Shown: one piece after another, positions 50,507 to 57,381 of the stretch
Numbering within the stretch: the stretch's first letter is position 1
Layout: the number at the start of each line of letters is the position of its first letter
Assembly (NCBI RefSeq): GCF_016863035.1
Contig: NZ_BOOC01000001.1
Coordinates: 372,001 to 436,000 of the forward strand
Length of the DNA stretch: 64,000 nucleotides
Source: Microbispora corallina
Lineage (GTDB): Bacteria; Actinomycetota; Actinomycetes; Streptosporangiales; Streptosporangiaceae
Direction: 5' to 3'
Notes under the pieces: model-generated
What the model saw: the letters and a program-made list of their open reading frames with translations, nothing else
The model's database searches: none
Told to the model about the DNA's origin: nothing
Translations under genes and position numbers: made by a program

Positions 50507-51829
50507 TCACCAGCACGGTCCGGACGGATCGGCGAGGCCGGCCCGGAGCCGGGTCTCCTCGTCCCGACGGGACCCGCACGGAATGAACGCCGACAGCGAG
50601 AAGCCGCCCTCCCGGGTGGGAGCGGCCTCCACCCTGCCGCCCACGAGGCCGACCCGCTCACGCAGGCCGCCGAGCCCATAGCCGGACTCGACGTAGTGGG
50701 CCGGGCGACCGGCGGCCTCCTGCGCCGGCGCGCCCCTGCCGTTGACCACCCTCACCGCCACCTCGCCGTTCCGCAGGCCGCAGCTGACGTGGACGTCGGC
50801 GCCCGGGGCGTGCTTGCGCACGTTGTTGAGCCCCTCCTGGACGACCCGGTAGCTCGCGTGCTGGACCGACCGGGACAGCGCCTCCTCCGGAACGTCGAGC
50901 CGCAGGCCCACGCGCAGGCCCGTGGCCCGGGCCTCGGACACCAGGGTCTCGATGGCCGCCACGCCGGCGGCCGAGGCCGGCACCTCGTCGCTGCGCAGCA
51001 CGGTGAGCAGCTCGCGCAGCTCGGTGAGGGCCTGGACGGCCTTGTCCTCGATGGTCCCGGCGAGCCGGCGGATCTCCCGCCGGTCGTCGGTGTCGGGAAT
51101 GATCCCGGCGTTGAGCGCCATGGAGGTCACGGCGTGCGTCACGGTGTCGTGGAGCTCCCCGGCGATCCGCCGGCGCTCCCGCCAGGCGGCGCACTCCTCC
51201 CGCGCCCGCACGCCGGCCCGCAGCTCCTGGACCATGCCCCGGTAGCGGCACACCCACGTGCCGACGAGCGCGGGGAGGACCACGGGCATCAGCCCGCGGA
51301 TCAGGCACAAATAGAGGTTCTCGTCGGTGTACGGGTTCACGTAGTCGACGGCCACGTACACGACGAGCATGCCGGCCGCCACCCACTGCCAGCGGCGGAC
51401 CGTGTTGTACGCGGTCATGGAGTACGCCGCCAGGGTGAGCGGCACGACCACGCCCGTGACGCAGGCGCAGACGACCCCTGCGACGATCATCGGCCAGGCC
51501 AGGCGGCGGCGGAGCGGCATGGTCGCGGCCGTGACCACGCCCAGGACGATCTCGATGGGGTCGGGGACCGGCCCCCACAGCGAGAAGGTCCGGCCGATCA
51601 GCGCCGTGGGGATGACGGACGCGAGGACCGCCGCCACCAGGAGGAGGTCGCCGATCTCACCGGAGCCCCACCCGATGAACTTGGGGGACTTCTCCTTCAC
51701 CGACGGCCACAGCCGTCGCGCGGGCGGACTGCCGGCCACCAGAGAGGACAAACCTTGGACATAGGGGGTCAGGGACCTCGCTCCGGGGCGGATCCTGACC
51801 AGGGGTTCGCTGATTCCGGAAAGACGCAC
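50507..51829 (-). CDS. Orphan sensor histidine kinase (HisKA_3, NarL-type)
   Basis: Membrane sensor kinase that autophosphorylates on His. The 440-residue protein has a cytosolic start, five or six membrane helices (about 60-200) forming the sensor, and the H-box RRRIAGELHDTVTHAVTSMA at about residue 222, then a linker with DDRREIRRLAGTIEDKA and the ATPase domain (YRVVQEGLNNVRKHAPGADV and ESGYGLGGLRERVGLVGG). GTG start at 51829 is approximate. No response regulator gene is next to it within this window. Confidence 0.9.
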   Translation of the reverse strand: MRLSGISEPLVRIRPGARSLTPYVQGLSSLVAGSPPARRLWPSVKEKSPKFIGWGSGEIGDLLLVAAVLASVIPTALIGRTFSLWGPVPDPIEIVLGVVTAATMPLRRRLAWPMIVAGVVCACVTGVVVPLTLAAYSMTAYNTVRRWQWVAAGMLVVYVAVDYVNPYTDENLYLCLIRGLMPVVLPALVGTWVCRYRGMVQELRAGVRAREECAAWRERRRIAGELHDTVTHAVTSMALNAGIIPDTDDRREIRRLAGTIEDKAVQALTELRELLTVLRSDEVPASAAGVAAIETLVSEARATGLRVGLRLDVPEEALSRSVQHASYRVVQEGLNNVRKHAPGADVHVSCGLRNGEVAVRVVNGRGAPAQEAAGRPAHYVESGYGLGGLRERVGLVGGRVEAAPTREGGFSLSAFIPCGSRRDEETRLRAGLADPSGPCW

Positions 51830-51936
51830 GTTTCAGATTAAGTCGATCATATCCAGGCATTACAGCACCGGTAGGAAAATATGCATTTCCTTGGGGACTT
51901 CTTTGCGCCCGGCTAACTTTGTTTACGTATTTCCCG

Positions 51937-51950
51937 CGCTGACGTCAGCG
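51937..51950. promoter_or_regulatory. 14-bp perfect palindrome CGCTGACGTCAGCG
   Basis: It sits in the 166-nt AT-rich gap between the stop of the large membrane protein (51996) and the start of the histidine kinase (51829), 108 nt upstream of the kinase start. Likely an operator for the kinase gene or a small terminator for the upstream gene. Confidence 0.4.
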
Positions 51951-51995
51951 TACGCCTTTCCTGGGGGAATCGGATGACGGGTGGCGGTTCTCCCC

Positions 51996-54047
51996 TCAAC
52001 TGCTCGTGGTGCCGCTCGTGCGGGACCTGATCCCGCTGACGCGGCGCAGGATGTCCCACCAGAACGGCGCGCCGAACAGCAGGGCGATCAGCGTGACGAG
52101 GAAGCCCGGCCAGTGGCCCGGCGCCGACAGGCGGCTCCACCAGTCGCCCGCCTTCCACTGCCATGAGGGGGTGCCGTCGGTGCTCATGGTGACGCTGACC
52201 GGGGCGTGCGTGAAGATCTTGACGAACGCCGGGGTGCTGAGCACGTCGGTCACGCAGGCGTAGGCGTCCTGCTCGGGGGCGCACTGCTCCCGCAGTGGGG
52301 CCAGGGCCTGCGGACCCGACTGGGCGAAGGCCGTCACCTCGCTGCGGTAGGCGTTGTCCGTCAGCAGCGTCTTGCCGTACTCCAGGGCGTCCATGCTGAA
52401 GACGAGGGTCACGATGAGACCCAGCGCGACGACGACCCAGCGGACGTAACGCCGGTAGAGGAGGCTGAGGCGCTCCATCTCCCCGTCGAACCACTCCTCG
52501 ATGCCCCGCCGTAACGCCTCCATGTCGTCGCTGGCCCTGTCGAGGACCGCCTTGAGGGGGCGGTAGAAGGGGCTCTTCAGGCTGTCGAGGTCGCGCATGA
52601 GCGCCTCGACCCCGCCGTACTCGGTCGCGATCTCCATGACGGCGACGGCGAAGCGGGCCGGCGGGATCTGGGCGATGCTCGTCTTCCCCCGCTTGGCATG
52701 GTCGATCTCCTGCAGCCGCTCGTAGAGCAACTCGGCCATCGACTTGCCCAGGCCCGGAGGCACGACCCGCGGCGCGACGTCCGCCGCCGCGTCGGGCGCG
52801 GCTGTCGCGGGCGATGCGACCCCGGCCTCCTGGGCGTCCGCCTGCCCGGCGGGCTGGGCCGGATCGGCGGCGCCGTCCGACGTGGCGGCCCCGGCGGCTG
52901 TCGCGGCCGTCGCGGCCGCGGCAGTTGTCGCGGGCGTCGCGGCCGTCGCGGCCCCGCCTGCTGCGGCGGCACCAGCGTCCGTGGTCGCTCCGGTGGCGGC
53001 GCCCGTGGTGTCGGTCAGCGACGAAGCCGGGACGGGCTCGGCCGGCCGCGGGAACTCCACGGCGTCCGCCTGCTCGGCCGAGTGCGCCGGGTCGAGATCG
53101 GCGCCGTCGACCGACGACATCACGACCCGCCCGTCCGTTGCCGCGAACTCCACGCCGTCCGCCTGCTCGGCCGTGTGCGCGGGGTCGAGGTCGCCCTCCC
53201 CCGCCGAGTCGCCCTCCCCCGCCGACAGGACGGGGACGCGGCCGGCCGCCGCTCCGAACTCGACCCCGTCCGCCCGCTCCGCCACGTGCCCGGGATCCGC
53301 CGCGACGCCGGTGGGGGCGTCGGCGGGGAGCGAGGCGGTGACGCGGGAGGACGGGCCGCCGCTCTCGGCAGGCACGGTCCGGGGCTCCGCGGGGCTCGCG
53401 GACGCCGACGGGTCTGGGGCGCCAGCAGGCGGAGTGGGGGACGCAGGCTCGCCGGGGCTCGCGGACGCCGACGGGTCCGTGGCGGAGGCCGGCGGAGTGG
53501 GGGGCGCGGGCTCCGCGGACGCAGTGGAGGGTTCGCCGGCCGGGGGGTCGCCCGCGGCCATCCGCTCGGCGGCGACCGAGTCCGGCGCGGGGGCGAGCGG
53601 AGGACTCTCCACGGGCGGCGGCTGCGGGTTGAACCGCGGCCGCGGATCCTTGCCGAACGGCAGCCTCGCGAAGACGCCGAGCACGGTCGCAGGAAGCCGG
53701 GACCGGCCCTCGGCGGGGGGCGGCAGCAGGTCCATCAGGGGCGCCCGGAGCCGGCGGCCCAGCCCCTTCAGCGCCCCGAGCACACGGTCGAGCACGCGCA
53801 GCGGTGCGGCCACCTTGTCGGCCGTCTCAGCCCCGTCCAGGGTGTCGCGCAGGTACGCCCAGAGGAACTTGCTGCGGATGCCGAGCAGCCGGACGATGCC
53901 CTCGTTGAGGCCGCTCACCAGAAGCGACAACAGGAGGAAGGCCAGGATCAGACCGATGGCGAGGTCCGCGTAGTACGAGATCAATGAGATCACCCGCACC
54001 GTTGATACACCGTCACTGATCGCGATGGCAACGCTTCGGACAATCAC
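51996..54047 (-). CDS. Large membrane protein with repeat-rich central region, unknown function
   Basis: A 683-residue protein. N-terminal membrane helix (about 29-47, LAIGLILAFLLLSLLVSGL), followed by LNEGIVRLLGIRSKFLWAYL; the centre (about 145-420) is Pro/Ala/Ser/Gly-rich with four imperfect repeats of the type DPAHxAEQADGVEF; then a helical domain (FAVAVMEIATEYGGVEALMR ... LDRASDDMEALRRGIEEWFD), two helices (about 534-552 and 646-664) and FGAPFWWDILRRVSG. The outer parts match unnamed bacterial membrane proteins with a GAPFWFDLL-like end; the repeat part looks inserted. GTG 54047 directly follows a strong AGGAGGAG. I do not know its function. Confidence 0.75.
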   Translation of the reverse strand: MIVRSVAIAISDGVSTVRVISLISYYADLAIGLILAFLLLSLLVSGLNEGIVRLLGIRSKFLWAYLRDTLDGAETADKVAAPLRVLDRVLGALKGLGRRLRAPLMDLLPPPAEGRSRLPATVLGVFARLPFGKDPRPRFNPQPPPVESPPLAPAPDSVAAERMAAGDPPAGEPSTASAEPAPPTPPASATDPSASASPGEPASPTPPAGAPDPSASASPAEPRTVPAESGGPSSRVTASLPADAPTGVAADPGHVAERADGVEFGAAAGRVPVLSAGEGDSAGEGDLDPAHTAEQADGVEFAATDGRVVMSSVDGADLDPAHSAEQADAVEFPRPAEPVPASSLTDTTGAATGATTDAGAAAAGGAATAATPATTAAAATAATAAGAATSDGAADPAQPAGQADAQEAGVASPATAAPDAAADVAPRVVPPGLGKSMAELLYERLQEIDHAKRGKTSIAQIPPARFAVAVMEIATEYGGVEALMRDLDSLKSPFYRPLKAVLDRASDDMEALRRGIEEWFDGEMERLSLLYRRYVRWVVVALGLIVTLVFSMDALEYGKTLLTDNAYRSEVTAFAQSGPQALAPLREQCAPEQDAYACVTDVLSTPAFVKIFTHAPVSVTMSTDGTPSWQWKAGDWWSRLSAPGHWPGFLVTLIALLFGAPFWWDILRRVSGIRSRTSGTTSS
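52823..53303. repeat. Four imperfect ~48-bp repeats inside the large membrane protein gene
   Basis: Copies near 52823-52870, 53052-53099, 53145-53192 and 53256-53303 encode the DPxxxAxQADxVEF units. The last three share most bases; the first is divergent. Spacing is irregular, so they are dispersed, not simple tandem repeats. Confidence 0.6.
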
Positions 54048-54092
54048 GGTCTCCTCCTCTCCCGGCATCCGGCGCAGCAGGGACGAACGGGG

Positions 54093-54929
54093 TCAGAACA
54101 CCCGGCCCACGATGAAGCGTTGGGCGCCTCCGCGTGACACCTCATAGCGGAGCGACAGTCCGACCGGCTCCCTGACGGAGGGATCCGAGCCTGCGGGCCG
54201 GGCCTCGGCCGCGGCGATGTCGGCCGCCGTCACGGTCAGCTCCGCCGGCACCGCGCGGCTCCCCCGCCCGGGGTAACAGGCCACATCCGTGAACAGGCGG
54301 GTGACGAGAACCTGGGCCAGCCCGTGCAGGACGTGCGTCCACCACGCGGCCTCGCCGGCCTTCGGCCCCAGGCCGCCCGGCTCGCCGACGCGCAGTTCGG
54401 GGACCCCGAGGCGGGCCAGGCCCAGTGTGCGGAGGCCCAGCCCGTCTCGCTCGCCGGAGGCCTCCACCCGGATCCACCGCGCGACCCCGAAGTCGCCCAC
54501 GGCGGCGAGCGGCGGCGGTCGCCAGGGGTCCGGCAGGAGGCGGGCGGCGTCGACGTCGACCCGGACACCTCCGCTGACGGCCGCCACCGCGTCGACCGCG
54601 TGCGACCCGGCCCACAGATGCAGCGGCGGCCAGCCCGGAGGAGCCGCGCAGGTGACCAGCAGGTGGGACGAACGGCCGGACAGAAGGGGGAACAACGGCT
54701 CCAGCTCCGGCGAGCATTCACCGCAGCAGACGATCTCCAGCACGGGCGCGAGGGCGGGATCGTCGGCCCCCGTCTCCCTGATCCTCAGGCCGACCGGAGG
54801 CGGCTCGTCGGGCCAGGGCAGGGAGGACCACCGATCCTCCACCAGGGCCGTGGGATCGGCGGGGATGCGTGCGGGCGCGGCCACCAGGTAGGCGGCCTCC
54901 AGGACCGTGGGAACGGGCAGCAGGATCAC
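54093..54929 (-). CDS. DUF4261-like protein, unknown function
   Basis: A 278-residue soluble protein from GTG 54929: VILLPVPTVLEAAYLVAAPA at the start, EIVCCGECSPELEPLFPLLS, and GLGLRTLGLARLGVPELRVG, the last resembling the TLGM-FG-PELE motif of DUF4261 proteins. Further conserved-looking GEAAWWTHVLHGLAQVLVTR and an Arg-rich C-terminus follow. A longer start at ATG 55019 is possible, but the extra residues look non-coding. It ends 46 nt before the large membrane protein start, so the two are probably cotranscribed. Confidence 0.55.
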   Translation of the reverse strand: MILLPVPTVLEAAYLVAAPARIPADPTALVEDRWSSLPWPDEPPPVGLRIRETGADDPALAPVLEIVCCGECSPELEPLFPLLSGRSSHLLVTCAAPPGWPPLHLWAGSHAVDAVAAVSGGVRVDVDAARLLPDPWRPPPLAAVGDFGVARWIRVEASGERDGLGLRTLGLARLGVPELRVGEPGGLGPKAGEAAWWTHVLHGLAQVLVTRLFTDVACYPGRGSRAVPAELTVTAADIAAAEARPAGSDPSVREPVGLSLRYEVSRGGAQRFIVGRVF

Positions 54930-55304
54930 GTCCGAGACGGTGCCAGCCGGCCGTGTCTCCTCACCGACCCGAACCCGGTTCTGGGGACAACCGGCTGCGC
55001 CGGACCGATTCGCGTGCATACGGGCCCCGGCCCCGGGTAGTGCGCAGCCCGGTGGGGAACGCGTCCCCGGGGGACAGACGGGGACGCTCCTCGGGAGCCG
55101 CCCGGGCAGCCGTCGCGGGCGGCTCCCGGACTACCCGGCCGCCGCCCAGCGAACCCGGCCCCGACCGCCGTCACTCCACCCGCCGCCCTCCCGACCGGCC
55201 GCCCTCCCGCACGCCGGCGTCGGGCCGCCCGACCGGCGTATCCGCCGCAGCCACATCTCCCGTCGCCGGACGACGGGCAACGTGAGCGGCGAGAGGCCGA
55301 CGCG
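54930..55304. other. 375-nt gap without a supported gene
   Basis: Very GC-rich, no gene-like frame, no clear tandem repeat. It should contain the promoter of the DUF4261-like gene and the end of the sigma-hydrolase transcript. If ATG 55019 is the real start, the gap shrinks to 285 nt. Confidence 0.4.
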
Positions 55305-57194
55305 TCAGGGGGCGGCCCGGAAGGCCCGGCCGGCGGGGGTGGGGGTGCCGTCGTCGCGGAAGAGGCCGCTGTTCGGCCGCGAGCCCGTGGCCGGCAGGCC
55401 GAACCACGCGTACCGGTGCACGTACGGCAGGGTGGCCAGCATCTTCGTCGAGGCGGTGACGAAGGCGGCCTGGCGCGTCTCCGTCGGAAAGCGGGTGCCG
55501 TGCGAGAAGTCGATCAGGGCGTACTCGGTCAGCCAGATCGGCTTGTGATACCGCCGGTACACCGCCTGGAGGTAGGACTTCAGCCGCCCGACCGCGACCT
55601 CGGTCCGGAAGTCGCCGCCGTACCAGTGCAGCGCCACGAAGTCCACGCGGTATCCCCGCTTGGCCGCGCCCCTCATGAACCGGTCGAGCCAGCCCCCGGG
55701 GGTGTCCGCGCCGTACGCGACGGCGGGGCTCCCGATGACCCGTCCCGCCGCCATGAGCTTCGGCCACAGCGCGAGGGCCTTCTCGACGGTCATGTTCGCC
55801 TGGGCCGCCATGTCCGGCTCGTTGAACCCCAGCAGGTACGGCCCGGCACTCCTCGCCTTGGCCAGGTTGTCGCGGGTGACCGAGGCCGGACCCCAGACCA
55901 TGGGGACGAACCGAACCCCCTTCGGCGTGACGACCCCGTCGTGCCCGGCGGCCCAGGTGTAGTACCAGCTCGCGCGCGAGCGGGCGAGAGCCGTGCCGAC
56001 GCCGGGCATCTTCCACACGCCGACCCCCTTCCTGCCGGACGGCGGGGCGGGGGTCCGAGAGGGCGCCGCGGGCAGGCGGTGAGCGCTCGAAGCGGTCGAA
56101 TGCCGCTTCGGGGCTGGAGCGGGCCGCGCCGAGGGCGTACGGGAGACGGCGGGCGCCGACCGGGCGGTCAGCCGCTCGGCAGGCGGCGCGGACAGGTGTC
56201 CCGTCACGGCGGCGCCGCCCACGACCACGGCCGCGACCCCCGTCACGGCGACGGACCCCGCCAGAGGCAGGCGCGGCCGCCGCGGCCGCGGGAGGTGCCT
56301 CCGCGCGCGCCCGCCGGGTGAGCCGCCGGGTCGATGCGCGGGCCCATGCGGGGCCGCCACGGACGGCTCCGGCGCGAGGCCGCGGTGGACGGCGGCGATC
56401 AGGCGCTCCAGGGCGAACCCGGCCGGGACGGGGAGCAGCGGCAGACCGCCCAGCAACCGGTCGACCGGCAGCAGGCCCCGTCCGCGCGGCTCGCACTCGG
56501 CGCAGCCGCGCACATGCCGGGCGAAGCGCTTGCGCCACAACGGCCCGGGCACGCCGTTCCAGTCCCGGGCCGCGACGGCCAGCGCCGGACAACCGGGATC
56601 GGCGGCCAGGGCCCTGACGACGGTCCGGGCGGTGTCGAGCTGCTCCTTCATCCGCTGCACGCGGACGGCGGCGTGCCGGCCGGACAGGCCGAGGGCGCCC
56701 GCGAGGTCCGATCGCCGCAGCTCGCCCGTCTCCTCCAGCCACCACAGGGCGAGCAGCGACCGGTCCGCGGGGTCGAGCCAGCGGGTGGCCTCGGCGACCT
56801 CGCGCCGCTGGTCGGTGAGCCCGAGCCGCAGGATGGTCACCCCCGCGAAGTCGGCGGCCGGATCCTGGACCTCGGCGACGGCGTCCAGGTCGGCCCTCCG
56901 GTCGAGCGCCGCCCGGCGGTCCCGCTCGCGATCGCGCACCTGCCGTACGGCGATGGCGACGAGCCACGACCGGTACGACTCGGGCTCGCGGAGGGCGGGC
57001 AGCCCCCGGACCACCCGGAGAAGGGTCTCCTGGACCACGTCGTCGACGTCGGCGTGCCCGTTCAGGGCCCGTCCGACGATGTTGTAGACGAGCGGCAGCG
57101 AGTCGGCCACCAGGGCGTCCAGCGCCCTCCTGTCCCCGTCCCGCGCAGCGGCCACCATCGCGGTGTCCGGTCCGTCCCTCCCGGTTCGGGCCAT
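55305..57194 (-). CDS. ECF sigma factor fused to zinc-finger, membrane helix and extracellular GH128-like glycoside hydrolase
   Basis: A 629-residue one-protein signalling chain. Sigma region 2 spans about 15-90 (DVDDVVQETLLRVVRGLPAL and ESYRSWLVAIAVRQVRDRER) and region 4 about 130-190 (LDPADRSLLALWWLEETGEL, ALGLSGRHAAVRVQRMKEQL). An anti-sigma-like zinc motif follows, H227, C231, C234 (HVRGCAEC), then a helix at 310-333 (SVAVTGVAAVVVGGAAVTG) and a Pro/Ala/Ser linker. The last 235 residues match the GH128/Asl1-like catalytic core: LGFNEPDMAAQANMT gives the acid/base Glu459 and IWLTEYALID the nucleophile Glu557. ATG 57194 has GGGAG upstream. ECF sigma factors with long C-terminal domains are known in actinobacteria; this domain order is rarely described. 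Confidence 0.9.
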   Translation of the reverse strand: MARTGRDGPDTAMVAAARDGDRRALDALVADSLPLVYNIVGRALNGHADVDDVVQETLLRVVRGLPALREPESYRSWLVAIAVRQVRDRERDRRAALDRRADLDAVAEVQDPAADFAGVTILRLGLTDQRREVAEATRWLDPADRSLLALWWLEETGELRRSDLAGALGLSGRHAAVRVQRMKEQLDTARTVVRALAADPGCPALAVAARDWNGVPGPLWRKRFARHVRGCAECEPRGRGLLPVDRLLGGLPLLPVPAGFALERLIAAVHRGLAPEPSVAAPHGPAHRPGGSPGGRARRHLPRPRRPRLPLAGSVAVTGVAAVVVGGAAVTGHLSAPPAERLTARSAPAVSRTPSARPAPAPKRHSTASSAHRLPAAPSRTPAPPSGRKGVGVWKMPGVGTALARSRASWYYTWAAGHDGVVTPKGVRFVPMVWGPASVTRDNLAKARSAGPYLLGFNEPDMAAQANMTVEKALALWPKLMAAGRVIGSPAVAYGADTPGGWLDRFMRGAAKRGYRVDFVALHWYGGDFRTEVAVGRLKSYLQAVYRRYHKPIWLTEYALIDFSHGTRFPTETRQAAFVTASTKMLATLPYVHRYAWFGLPATGSRPNSGLFRDDGTPTPAGRAFRAAP

Positions 57195-57381
57195 CGCGCA
57201 TCGCTCCCTGTAGGTCGTCCGGGCCACCGGCCGGCCGGTGGCGCGGACAAGTCTCTCGAACTGGACATTGGTCTGTCCTCGTCACAGGAGACCCGGAGCC
57301 GCGCATGCGGACAACGAAAATCCGGCCCCGACTTCTCGCCGGCCGCCGCGGCCATAGGCGGCAGGAGCGAGACCCGCCGGA

